Shown here: piece by piece, positions 18,102 through 25,998 of the stretch | Layout: every line of letters starts with the position of its first letter | Position numbering within the stretch: position 1 is the stretch's first letter | Source: VAZQ01 sp040510075 | GTDB taxonomy: Bacteria > Pseudomonadota > Alphaproteobacteria > Rhizobiales > Xanthobacteraceae | Assembly (NCBI GenBank): GCA_040510075.1 | Contig: JBEVJT010000182.1 | Span: 1 to 37,477, forward strand | DNA: 37,477 nucleotides | Reading direction: 5' to 3' | Made by a program: the position numbers and the translations under genes | The notes under the pieces: model-generated | The model's input: only the letters and a program-made list of their open reading frames with translations | The model's database searches: none | What the model was told of the DNA's origin: nothing

Positions 18102-19321
18102 GGTCGAGCCGTGAGAAAATTGGGTACGGCGATCCAGTCCATCATCGCGTGATGGTCTTGCAGGAGCTTCCACATGGAACAGTCTTCGTCCGCCTTGAGG
18201 TCAACGCCGAGATGCGTGCCGAGCAATCTGCCGTGGCGAACGATGCGTTCGCCAATGGGCTGACGAACCGCGTTGTATTGCGCAAGCGCGGCATCGATGT
18301 CGTCATGCTCGCGCAGCGCTTGTGCGAGCGCCTGCGCATCGGCGCCCGCTTTCGCAACGCCGAACCCCATGTGCGGACGCGCCGAGGCGGCGGCGTCTCC
18401 CACGAGAGCGGTGCGGCCGAACACGATACTGGGGGCGGAGAAATCATAAATGGGCGTAAAGAATGGCCGCTCGATGTTGCGCAGACAATCCAAAAACACT
18501 TCCGGCATGATCTCCTCGGCCTCCGCGCGCATCTGGGCAATGAGATCCCTGCGAATGAGCGGCGGCGGAACTGAGAATTCGTGCTGCTTGCCCTCCTCAT
18601 CGATTCGCATCTTCCTGAGCGTCTCCGCATCGCCCACTCGGTACCATATGAAGTTGTACCGCCGATGGCCCGCACGCAAATCGTTGTCGAACCCGGAGAT
18701 CGGATAGCCGATGACCTGCTGGCGCGGAGGAAGAAAAAACACGAAATAGGGAAAGATGCTGCGCAGCGTCTCCGGCGCAAGGTCGGCTTCGTTGGGCGCC
18801 CCGCGCCAGATGTAATATCCGGCATAGATGGGCTGCACCTCGGGCGCGACTTGCGCACGCACACCGGAGCGGATGCCGTCCCCACCGACCAGGAGATCGG
18901 CCTCTTCACTCGGCCCTTCCGCAAAACGCACGCGTACCCCGCCCGCGATCTTCTCGACGGCCGCAAAGGTGTGACCGAGATGGTAGTGGGCAGGATCGAT
19001 GGTCGAGCGCAAGAGTCGCTGCAGGCGATCCCACGAGGTCAGGATTTGCCGCAAGGGTCGCTCGCCGATGATGCGACCAGCGCGATCGATGGTAATGCGT
19101 TTCGATACTTCGATGCCGAGATCACGCGTGCCGGCCCCGCTGCTTTCCAGTGCTTCCAGCAATTCCGGATGCGTGGTGATGCCGGCACCGCGACCGACCA
19201 GCTCGACGGGCGAGCGTTCGTATACGTCGGCGACTCAACCGATCTGGCGCATGAAGGCTGCCGCAAACAGCCCTGACATCGAGCCGCCGATAATGATGGC
19301 CCGCTGCTTGCGTATGTTCAC
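18098..19321 (-). pseudogene. FAD-dependent monooxygenase gene with in-frame nonsense codon
   Basis: Read from GTG 19321, the product has a FAD-binding fold: AIIIGGSMSGLFAAAFMRQ at the N-terminus, then after the break DVYERSP, GRGAGITTHPEL, the LVGGDGIRSGVRAQV (DG) motif and ALVGDAAASARPHMGFG (GD motif). This fits class A flavin monooxygenases of about 400 residues. Codon 29 is TGA (19235-19237) in a position where Trp (TGG) is expected, and the frame is otherwise open for the next 378 codons to TGA 18098-18100. Restart at ATG 19162 would lose the FAD dinucleotide motif. The next gene (LVIVD remnant) overlaps its stop and is also broken, so the two-gene unit looks abandoned. Confidence 0.85.
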
Positions 19322-19349
19322 GGATTCCAGATCAACAAAGAAAATGCCG

Positions 19350-19718
19350 TTAGCCGATGCAGGTGCGGATGACGCCTGAATCCGAGGCACCCGTACGGGT
19401 GCACTGGCAACGCAATTGTCGCGTGATTGCGGACACTGTCACTGTGGTGATGCGGTTCTTCTTCACTTCCACATTGCACAGCACCGACAAATTGGTGCCG
19501 TCGCCGTTCGCCTGGAGTTTCGCAGTGCCGGCGCGCTGGCGCAGCAGCGCATTGCCGTTGCGCATGGGATCGAGCTTGACCGAATCGATATAGAGAACGA
19601 CGGCTGCGGAAGCCGGCACCGTCTTGATTTCGATGTATCCGGCGCCCTCATCCCCGCTGCAGGACGCCAGCAGCAGCGCGGCGCTAGCCAGCGTCCGGGC
19701 CGCAAGGGCCAAGCTCAC
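19350..19718 (-). CDS. Small predicted lipoprotein
   Basis: This 122-residue protein starts with GTG. Its signal ends in a lipobox, LLASC (Cys about residue 20), followed by SGDEGAGY, so it should be lipidated at the membrane. The mature part has four further cysteines, at about residues 82, 104, 106 and 120, with a short basic VKKNRITTVTVSAITRQLRC stretch. The GTG overlaps the TGA of the coiled-coil gene (GTGA), which implies coupled translation and a shared role at the envelope. I do not recognise a named family. The codon 1 choice is set by the overlap and the signal sequence. Confidence 0.75.
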   Translation of the reverse strand: MSLALAARTLASAALLLASCSGDEGAGYIEIKTVPASAAVVLYIDSVKLDPMRNGNALLRQRAGTAKLQANGDGTNLSVLCNVEVKKNRITTVTVSAITRQLRCQCTRTGASDSGVIRTCIG

Positions 19719-20386
19719 ACCCCGGGGGTTTTGATGCTGCTCAACAGTTTCTTGAGCTTCTCGGACGCATCGCGAATGCCGTCGCTGAGCGCGTGGATCA
19801 CTTCAAGCGCGCGCCGCTGCTCGCGGATTTGCAACAGCTCGTCGATGAAATCCTCGTTGTTCTGCAGCTTGCGTAAAAGCTCGGCAAAGTCCTTGCGCGC
19901 GCCGTCGAGCTCCTTGATTGCCGCTTCGGTTGCAGCCCTCAGCTCGCGCCACCGCTCGATCAGGAACTGGCGGTCCTCCGGCTTGAAACGCGTTTCCGCT
20001 TCGAGCCACTTTAGCTTGTCCTCCGCCCGCTTGAGCGCCTTGGTGCCGAGGCTCCAGACCGAGCCGTTGTCGGCAACGGCTGCGAGCAGCTTGCTTACAT
20101 GTTCCCGGAGCTCCTCGATCTCCTTGCGCGCGCCTTCCGCGCTGCTGAGACGATCGATGGTCTGCGCGCTGTCCTCGAATTTCTTGCTCAGTTCTGCGAA
20201 GGTGCGCTTGAGCTCGCTAAGCTGCCTCGAGAAGTCATCGTCGGCAGTGCGCGGTTCAGTTGCCGCTGGCTGCTCGGGTTCGGCGCGGGCCACGTTTATG
20301 CCCGGTGCCGCGATGAGAAACACGAGCATGAGGGAGAAGAAGGCGCATTTTGCGCTTCTGGCTTCGATGTGGGATCCGGTCAGCAC
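19715..20386 (-). CDS. Exported coiled-coil protein, function unknown
   Basis: I start this protein at GTG 20386, which follows TTGGAG by nine bases. It has about 223 residues: a basic N-terminus, a hydrophobic signal (FFSLMLVFLIAAPGINVARA) and a mature chain rich in Glu, Lys, Arg and Leu. Long heptad-like helices run through RQLSELKRTFAELSKKFEDS and nearly to the end (KLKKLLSSIKTPGV). It is probably periplasmic and coiled coil. ATG 20329 or TTG 20443 are other possible starts. It is the upstream member of a GTGA-overlapping pair with the lipoprotein. No catalytic motif is visible. Confidence 0.75.
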   Translation of the reverse strand: MLTGSHIEARSAKCAFFSLMLVFLIAAPGINVARAEPEQPAATEPRTADDDFSRQLSELKRTFAELSKKFEDSAQTIDRLSSAEGARKEIEELREHVSKLLAAVADNGSVWSLGTKALKRAEDKLKWLEAETRFKPEDRQFLIERWRELRAATEAAIKELDGARKDFAELLRKLQNNEDFIDELLQIREQRRALEVIHALSDGIRDASEKLKKLLSSIKTPGV

Positions 20387-20491
20387 TGGCAGGCACTCCA
20401 AGCTAAAGAGGATTGCTCCACCCCCGTTTTTGGTGACACTCAAAATCTAGCAGCCGGACGCGACCGCCGCCACCCAGAGGAGGAGACAAGA

Positions 20492-21139
20492 ATGGCCGAG
20501 TATCAGCTCTATTGCTTCGCTCAATCAGGAAATGCCTATCGGGCGGCACTGATGCTCAACCTGCTTGGAGCTGACTGGGAGCCAAAATTCGTGGACTTTT
20601 TCGGCAAAGGGGTGCAACGCACCCCCGAGTACCGCAACGACATCAATGAAATGGGCGAGGTGCCGGTCCTGGTGCACGGACCTCGCAAGCTGAGTCAGTC
20701 AGGCGTTATCCTGACCTACCTTGCGGAGCGCTCCGGCAAGTTCCAGCCGGCAGGCGAAGACCAGCGGCTTGAGGCATTGCGCTGGCTTCTTTTCGACAAT
20801 CAGAAGGTCAACGGCTATCTCGGCCCTTATCGTTTCTTGCGCTTTATTGTGCGACCGCCGGGTCATCCGGAGGTACTCGCGTTTCTCAAGGGGCGCATCG
20901 ACAATGCAGTCGCGATTGTCGACAAGCGCCTGTCGAAGACACCTTTTGTCCTGGGTGAAAGCCCCACGATCGCCGACATCTCGCTGGCGGGCTACTTCTA
21001 TTATCCGGCGGACGAATTTGGTTTCGACATTGCCGCCGAGCACAAGAACATCGGCGCGTGGCTGCAGCGCATCAGGGCGCTCCCAGGCTGGAAACACCCC
21101 TATGATCTGATGCCCGGTCACCCCCTTCCGGGCCGCTAG
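20492..21139 (+). CDS. Glutathione S-transferase family protein
   Basis: This 215-residue protein starts at ATG 20492 behind a strong GAGGAGGAGA ribosome binding site; the open frame extends upstream but antisense to the coiled-coil gene. It has a thioredoxin-like N-terminal domain (YCFAQSGNAYRAALMLNL, with EVPVLVHGPRKLSQSGVIL giving the cis-Pro and the glutathione-binding Gln-Ser) and an all-helical C-terminal domain with the SPTIADISLAGYFYY hydrophobic core. Ser12 or a nearby residue would activate glutathione. The reaction is unknown; there are no neighbours in the same direction. It converges on pssA. Confidence 0.9.
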   Translation: MAEYQLYCFAQSGNAYRAALMLNLLGADWEPKFVDFFGKGVQRTPEYRNDINEMGEVPVLVHGPRKLSQSGVILTYLAERSGKFQPAGEDQRLEALRWLLFDNQKVNGYLGPYRFLRFIVRPPGHPEVLAFLKGRIDNAVAIVDKRLSKTPFVLGESPTIADISLAGYFYYPADEFGFDIAAEHKNIGAWLQRIRALPGWKHPYDLMPGHPLPGR

Positions 21140-21149
21140 AGCAGAATGA

Positions 21150-22052
21150 CTAGTTGAGCCGCGCGGGGCGATCCGACCTGGGCGGATGCGCGGGATGGCC
21201 GGGCGAAAGCGAGGGGGCTTCGTTTTCAGCCACCCCCTGCATGCCAGCACGCGCGGCCGCATGCTCCGCATCCCGGCGCTGATGCTTCCGATATGACAAA
21301 AAACCGATCGGGAGAAACGCGAGGTAAAGGAGCGTGCCGAGGGTGAGCACCTCCCACGGATAAGCCACAAGCAGTGCGAAGAACAAGACCACTGCGACAA
21401 AGGTCGGCAGCACCATTTCGGGGGCTATGCGCTTGCCTACGCGCTTGCCGGAGAGGACCGGCAGGCGTGAAACCATCAGAAACGCGATTGCGAGGGTGTA
21501 AACCAGCGTGATCGGCGAGATGAACGCGAAACGCGGCATGCCGAGGAAATAGACATAGATCGGCAGCAGCACAGTTATGGCGCCGGCGGGTGCCGGGATG
21601 CCAACGAAGAAATTGGCAGCCCATGCCGGTTTGTCCGGATCGTCGATCATGACGTTGAAGCGCGCAAGGCGCAGCCCGGTGCAAATGGCAAACACCATGC
21701 CCGCGATCCAGCCCGCCGATTTCAGCTCGTGCAGGTCCCAGAAATAGAGAATGAGCGCGGGCGCGACTCCGAAATTGACGAAATCGGCAAGGCTGTCGAG
21801 CTCGGCACCAAACCGTGATGTGCCCTTGAGCATGCGGGCGATCCGGCCATCTATGCCGTCAAGTAACGCCGCGAACACGATAGCCGCGACCGCCCATTCG
21901 AGCTTGTCCTCGACTGCGAGCCTGATCGAGGTAAGTCCGGCACAAAGCGCCAACAACGTGATCACGTTGGGCAGGAGAGTCCGCACCGGGATAAGCCGAA
22001 AACGCCGGAGCCTGGCTGCGCGCTGATCGAAGTCGAAAGGGGGACGGGGCAT
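21150..22052 (-). CDS. pssA: CDP-diacylglycerol-serine O-phosphatidyltransferase (phosphatidylserine synthase)
   Basis: This roughly 300-residue membrane enzyme makes phosphatidylserine from CDP-diacylglycerol and serine. The CDP-alcohol phosphotransferase signature is complete: DGRIARMLKGTSRFGAELDS followed by LAD (DG-x2-AR-x8-G-x3-D-x3-D). About six to eight hydrophobic helices follow. I start at ATG 22052 (MPRPPFDFDQ), because the extra upstream frame to 22286 is antisense-like and overlaps psd. The product's C-terminus is a hydrophilic tail from about residue 260. It lies 97 bp behind psd, the enzyme that uses its product, on the same strand, with an inverted repeat between them. Confidence 0.92.
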   Translation of the reverse strand: MPRPPFDFDQRAARLRRFRLIPVRTLLPNVITLLALCAGLTSIRLAVEDKLEWAVAAIVFAALLDGIDGRIARMLKGTSRFGAELDSLADFVNFGVAPALILYFWDLHELKSAGWIAGMVFAICTGLRLARFNVMIDDPDKPAWAANFFVGIPAPAGAITVLLPIYVYFLGMPRFAFISPITLVYTLAIAFLMVSRLPVLSGKRVGKRIAPEMVLPTFVAVVLFFALLVAYPWEVLTLGTLLYLAFLPIGFLSYRKHQRRDAEHAAARAGMQGVAENEAPSLSPGHPAHPPRSDRPARLN

Positions 22053-22107
22053 AGAATCAATATAGCGCTGAGACGGGACGGCTGCCACGCCAGTGTGGTA
22101 GTTCAGA

Positions 22108-22139
22108 AGTCCGCATGCTGCGACTCCGAAATGCGGACT
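22108..22139. repeat. Inverted repeat between psd and pssA
   Basis: AGTCCGCAT (22108-22116) is followed after 14 bases by its exact complement ATGCGGACT (22131-22139). In the psd-pssA transcript this would form a 9-bp stem-loop. No T-run follows, so it does not look like a simple terminator. It may set the relative expression of the two genes or be an RNA-processing site; only position supports this. Confidence 0.5.
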
Positions 22140-22149
22140 CCCGCATCCG

Positions 22150-22848
22150 CTATCCAATGCGGAACGTGCGCTGCGCGTCGCCGCCGTGAAAATCCGCAAT
22201 AATGGTTTCCCCCGCAATCGCGGTCTGGCCTTCCGCCACCAGAGGGCGCACGCCATCCGGCAGATATACATCAACGCGCGAGCCAAACCGGATCATGCCG
22301 ATGCGCTCGCCCGCGCGGACGGTTGCCCCCTCGCGCACGAAGCAGACAATCCGCCGGGCCACCAGCCCTGCGATTTGCACAAGACCTATGCGCGCATTGC
22401 CGCTCGCAATCACGAAGGCATTGCGCTCGTTGCTCTCGCTCGCCTTGTCGAGATCGGCGCTTATGAAAGCCCCATGGTGGTAGGCGATGCGCTCGATCCG
22501 GCCTGCAAGCGGACTGCGATTCACGTGACAATCGAACACGCTCATGAAAATAGAGACGCGCGGCAACGGACGTTCGCCAAGATCAAGCTCCTTCGGTGGC
22601 ACTGCATTGACCACCCGGCTCACGCGCCCATCCGCCGGCGCTACGACTATTCCGTCGCGGACAGGCGTGACGCGGTCGGGGTCGCGAAAGAAGTAGATGC
22701 ACCAGACTGTCGCGATTGCGGCGAGCCAGCCGAGCGGCGACCACAACCAGAAAAGAAACAGGCTCGCCACCGCAAGCGCGCCAATATACGGCAGACCTTC
22801 GCGATGCACGGGCGCCAGCTGCGAACGAATGGAACCGAGCATGGACAT
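22150..22848 (-). CDS. psd: Phosphatidylserine decarboxylase proenzyme
   Basis: This 232-residue inner-membrane enzyme, of the short alphaproteobacterial type, converts phosphatidylserine to phosphatidylethanolamine. It self-cleaves at a Gly-Ser pair to form its pyruvoyl group; here GS at 189-190 in MIRFGSRVDVYLPDG. Other conserved parts are FFRDPDRV, VVAPADGRVS and MSVFDCHVNRSP (His108). One or two N-terminal hydrophobic helices (about 22-50) anchor it. It starts 2 bp after the Atm1-type exporter gene ends and precedes pssA, so the three form an operon. Confidence 0.95.
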   Translation of the reverse strand: MSMLGSIRSQLAPVHREGLPYIGALAVASLFLFWLWSPLGWLAAIATVWCIYFFRDPDRVTPVRDGIVVAPADGRVSRVVNAVPPKELDLGERPLPRVSIFMSVFDCHVNRSPLAGRIERIAYHHGAFISADLDKASESNERNAFVIASGNARIGLVQIAGLVARRIVCFVREGATVRAGERIGMIRFGSRVDVYLPDGVRPLVAEGQTAIAGETIIADFHGGDAQRTFRIG

Positions 22849-22850
22849 GA

Positions 22851-24890
22851 CTACTGTGCGGCAGCTGCGCGTTCGATGAGCGGCGGCTCGGGGAATTCTT
22901 CCTCGAGCGGCGGAGGCTCCTCGACTGCGGGAGGCTCGCGATTGGGGGCGGCAGGGATGTCATCGACAAGCGCGAGCTTCTCGCGTGCGGCTTCCGCCTC
23001 ACGCTGACGATTCCACATGCTGGCGTAGAGACCATGCTTTGCCAGCAGCGCATGGTGCGTGCCGCGTTCGACAATCATGCCTTGATCGAGCACGATGATT
23101 TCGTCGGCTTCGACGATGGTCGACAGCCGATGTGCGATCACAAGAGTCGTGCGGTTCTCCGCTACGCGCTTGAGCGCATCCTGGATCTCTTTTTCGGTGT
23201 GGCTGTCCAGCGCCGAAGTCGCCTCGTCGAGGAGGAGAATGGGCGGGCCTTTGAGAATGGTGCGGGCGATTGCCACGCGCTGCTTCTCGCCGCCCGAGAG
23301 CTTGAGGCCGCGCTCGCCCACCTCGGTCTCATAACCTTTGGGCGATGAGCGGATGAACTCATCGATCTGCGCCAGCTGCGCCGCGCGCTCGACCTCGCGG
23401 TCATCCGCATCCCAGCGTCCATAGCGGATGTTGTAACGAATAGTGTCGTTGAACAGCACGGTATCCTGAGGCACGATGCCGAGCGCCGAACGCAACGATT
23501 TCTGCGTCACTTCGCGGATATCCTGGCCATCGATGAGAATGCGTCCGCCGCTTACGTCGTAGAACCGAAACAGCAGGCGCGAGATGGTCGATTTGCCGGC
23601 ACCGGAGGGGCCGACCACCGCGACCGTGTGGCCCGCTGGCACATCGAAACTGAGCCCTTTGAGAATCTGCCGCTCCGGCTCGTACGCGAACGAGACGTTC
23701 TCGAACCGAATGGCCCCGCGCCTTATCTCGAGGGGCCGGACGCCGGGCTTGTCTTTGACTTCGGGGCTGCGCGCGAGAATTCCCAGCATAAGCTCGATGT
23801 CGATCAACGCCTGCTTGATCTCGCGGTAGACCATGCCCATGAAATTGAGCGGCTGGTAGAGCTGAATCATCATCGCGTTGAGCATCACCAGGTCGCCCAC
23901 CGTGTTGTTGCCGTTGCGGATGCCGACTGCGCACATGACCATGAGCGACGCAAGCCCGATGGTGAAGAGCGCGGCCTGGCCGGCATTGAGAACCGCCAGC
24001 GACACGTATGCCTTGACACTTGCCTCCTCGTACCGCGCCATCGAGCGGTCGTACCGGCGCGCCTCGCGCTCCTCGGCGACGAAATATTTCACCGTCTCGT
24101 AATTGAGCAGCGAATCGATTGCCTTTACGTTCGCATCGGTATCGCTGTCGTTCATTTGCCGGCGGATGCCAATGCGCCACTCCGTCGCGTAGTACGTGAA
24201 CAGCATGTAGCCGGTCACGGTAGCAAGAACGGCAAGCACATAGCGCCAGTCAAACTGATAGAGCAGCACCACAGTGATCAGAACGAGCTCGATGATCGTG
24301 GGGACGAGCTGCACGATCACCAGGCGCACAATCGTCTCGATCGCATTGCGCCCGCGCTCGAGAACGCGCGTCAAACCGCCGGTTTTGCGCTCGAGGTGAA
24401 AGCGCAACGAGAGCTGATGCATATGCTCGAAAGTACGGTAGGCAAGCCGCCGCACCGCGTGCATGGCAACTTTCGCAAAAATGCCGTCGCGCATTTGTGT
24501 CAGCGCCGCCATGATGATGCGCATCAAACCATACGCGACGGTCATGGCGATCGGAGCCGCGAACAACCATGCAAGCCAGGAGGACGCCGCAAAGGGCGCG
24601 GTCCCCTCCCCGGTCAGCGCATCGGTGGCCCATTTGAAGGTGTAGGGAACCGCGATCGTGGCGAGCTTCGCCACAAACAGGAGCACAAGTGAGAGCACGA
24701 CGCGCAGCTGCAGGTCGCGCCGTTCGGCGGGCCAGATATACGGCCACAGTGCGGGCAGAATCACGAACAGCCCGCCGCGAGCGGAGGACGCGCTTGCGAG
24801 ATTGCGCACGCGCGCATGGGGATCATTCATCGCAAAGTCCGTAATGACGGATGGGGCAATCGCCTCATATAGAGATTTTTTGCGTGCCAT
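22851..24890 (-). CDS. Atm1-type ABC exporter (heavy-metal/Fe-S related)
   Basis: This roughly 679-residue half-transporter has a membrane domain (six helices, residues about 55-370) and an ATPase domain. The ATPase shows Walker A GPSGAGKSTISRLL, signature LSGGEKQRVAIART and Walker B ILLLDEATSALD. DANVKAIDSLLNYETVKYF is characteristic of mitochondrial Atm1/ABCB7 and bacterial AtmA relatives, which export glutathione-bound or sulfur-containing compounds. Start ATG 24890 is preceded by GAGGAGCGGGGGT; the frame to 24983 is an unlikely extension. The end is a Pro/Glu-rich tail. It leads an operon with psd and pssA. It diverges from the LOG gene with 93 bp between, where promoters for both must lie. 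Confidence 0.92.
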   Translation of the reverse strand: MARKKSLYEAIAPSVITDFAMNDPHARVRNLASASSARGGLFVILPALWPYIWPAERRDLQLRVVLSLVLLFVAKLATIAVPYTFKWATDALTGEGTAPFAASSWLAWLFAAPIAMTVAYGLMRIIMAALTQMRDGIFAKVAMHAVRRLAYRTFEHMHQLSLRFHLERKTGGLTRVLERGRNAIETIVRLVIVQLVPTIIELVLITVVLLYQFDWRYVLAVLATVTGYMLFTYYATEWRIGIRRQMNDSDTDANVKAIDSLLNYETVKYFVAEEREARRYDRSMARYEEASVKAYVSLAVLNAGQAALFTIGLASLMVMCAVGIRNGNNTVGDLVMLNAMMIQLYQPLNFMGMVYREIKQALIDIELMLGILARSPEVKDKPGVRPLEIRRGAIRFENVSFAYEPERQILKGLSFDVPAGHTVAVVGPSGAGKSTISRLLFRFYDVSGGRILIDGQDIREVTQKSLRSALGIVPQDTVLFNDTIRYNIRYGRWDADDREVERAAQLAQIDEFIRSSPKGYETEVGERGLKLSGGEKQRVAIARTILKGPPILLLDEATSALDSHTEKEIQDALKRVAENRTTLVIAHRLSTIVEADEIIVLDQGMIVERGTHHALLAKHGLYASMWNRQREAEAAREKLALVDDIPAAPNREPPAVEEPPPLEEEFPEPPLIERAAAAQ

Positions 24891-24983
24891 ACACCCCCGC
24901 TCCTCATTGGCTCGCGTGTACAGTCCGTTGACGGCCCGTCGCGGTCGCGGCACATGTGGCACGCTCCAGCAATCGATGCGCAC

Positions 24984-25589
24984 ATGAACAGTCTGAAATC
25001 CATCTGCGTCTATTGTGGCTCTGGGCCCGGCACGATGCCTGCCTTCATGGATGCGGCGCGCCAGTTCGGCCGCATCTTGGCCGAGAACGGGATTCGCCTG
25101 GTTTATGGCGGTGGATCAGTCGGGTTGATGGGAGCCCTCGCCGAGGCCGTGCTCGACCAACGCGGCGCGGTTACGGGCGTGATTCCCGATTTCCTCGTCA
25201 GCCGCGAGCACCTGCTGTTGCGCGCGCAAGAACGAATCGTCACGCGCGACATGCACGAGCGAAAGCGCATCATGTTCGAGCGAGCAGACGCCTTCGTTGC
25301 GCTGCCGGGCGGCATCGGAACACTCGAGGAGCTGGTGGAGCAGCTCACCTGGGCTCAGCTCGGCCGGCACACCAAGCCCATCCTTATTCTCAACATGCAG
25401 GGCTTTTGGGATCCTTTGTGCGCACTCATCGAACGCATGACAGACCTGGCCTTCATTCGCCCGCCCTATCCAGTCAATCTGCTGGTGGCAGAGCACGTTA
25501 CAGAGATTCTGCCGAAATTGAGCGCAGCCGCGCGCAGCGCCTCCGGGGTTGAGGAAGAGGTGACATCCGCTGTGGCCGAGCGCATGTAA
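24984..25589 (+). CDS. LOG-family phosphoribohydrolase (TIGR00730)
   Basis: This protein of about 201 residues is in the lysine-decarboxylase-like LOG family, which cleaves nucleoside 5'-monophosphates, including cytokinin ribotides, to the base and ribose 5-phosphate. It carries the family motif PGGIGTLEE (108-116), the Arg/Lys-rich DMHERKRIMFE segment before it, and LVYGGGSVGLMG near the N-terminus. I start at ATG 24984 (MNSLKSICVYCGSGPG), although no clear Shine-Dalgarno sequence is present; upstream ATG 24954 is in the divergent gene's leader. Many members are labelled 'lysine decarboxylase', which is not correct. In plant-associated bacteria it may make cytokinins. Confidence 0.9.
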   Translation: MNSLKSICVYCGSGPGTMPAFMDAARQFGRILAENGIRLVYGGGSVGLMGALAEAVLDQRGAVTGVIPDFLVSREHLLLRAQERIVTRDMHERKRIMFERADAFVALPGGIGTLEELVEQLTWAQLGRHTKPILILNMQGFWDPLCALIERMTDLAFIRPPYPVNLLVAEHVTEILPKLSAAARSASGVEEEVTSAVAERM

Positions 25590-25602
25590 GTGCAGGCGCA
25601 GC

Positions 25603-25992
25603 TCAGGTTTCGGCTTGCACGAAAGTCACCGCTTCAACGCAGTTGCCGTCGGGATCGCGGACGAAAGCGGCATAATAGCCAGGGCTGTATTGGGGTCTCG
25701 GACCGGGGGCACCATCACAAGTGCCGCCTGACTGCAACGCGGCGGCATAGAAGGCGTCCACCGCCTCGATCGAGCGCGCGCGCAGAGCCACGTGAGCGCC
25801 GGAGGGAGCCCCGGAGCCAAGCGGCACGAGGTGCGGCCGAAGATTGATCCAGAATTCAGAATAGCGCTTGCCGAATCCTACTGTGTCGGGGCGAACGTCA
25901 AGCTTTCTGTACCCCAAGGGCTGCAGCGCGCCTTCATAGAAGCGCACGCTTTCTTCAAGGTCGCGCACGCCGATCGACACGTGATCGATCAT
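25603..25992 (-). CDS. VOC (glyoxalase/bleomycin-resistance) family protein
   Basis: This 129-residue single-domain VOC protein begins MIDHVSIGVRDLEESVRFYE, the first beta-alpha-beta unit with a metal-ligand His at position 4. It carries the second module with GAHVALRARSIEAVDAFYAA and FVRDPDGNCVEAV, whose final Glu is a usual metal ligand. The substrate is unknown; VOC proteins include isomerases, dioxygenases and resistance proteins. It follows cimA after 6 bp, so it is the last gene of the GNAT-peptide-cimA-VOC operon. It has no link to branched-chain synthesis that I can see. Confidence 0.88.
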   Translation of the reverse strand: MIDHVSIGVRDLEESVRFYEGALQPLGYRKLDVRPDTVGFGKRYSEFWINLRPHLVPLGSGAPSGAHVALRARSIEAVDAFYAAALQSGGTCDGAPGPRPQYSPGYYAAFVRDPDGNCVEAVTFVQAET

Positions 25993-25998
25993 GGCGGA

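Noticed and set aside
19235..19237. TGA as selenocysteine or recoded Trp
   Set aside because: No SECIS-like stem is apparent right after it, the position calls for Trp in a non-selenoprotein family, and other TGA codons act as normal stops in this window.
22053..22286. N-terminal extension of pssA
   Set aside because: It lies over the end of psd, lacks conservation-like features, and the MPRPPFDF start fits PssA proteins.
23628..24692. 354-codon plus-strand ORF opposite the Atm1-type gene
   Set aside because: Antisense shadow of a confidently identified ABC transporter; no recognisable domains.
24984..25589. 'Lysine decarboxylase' label for the LOG protein
   Set aside because: PGGIGTLEE identifies a nucleotide phosphoribohydrolase; the old name comes from a mis-annotation of this family.
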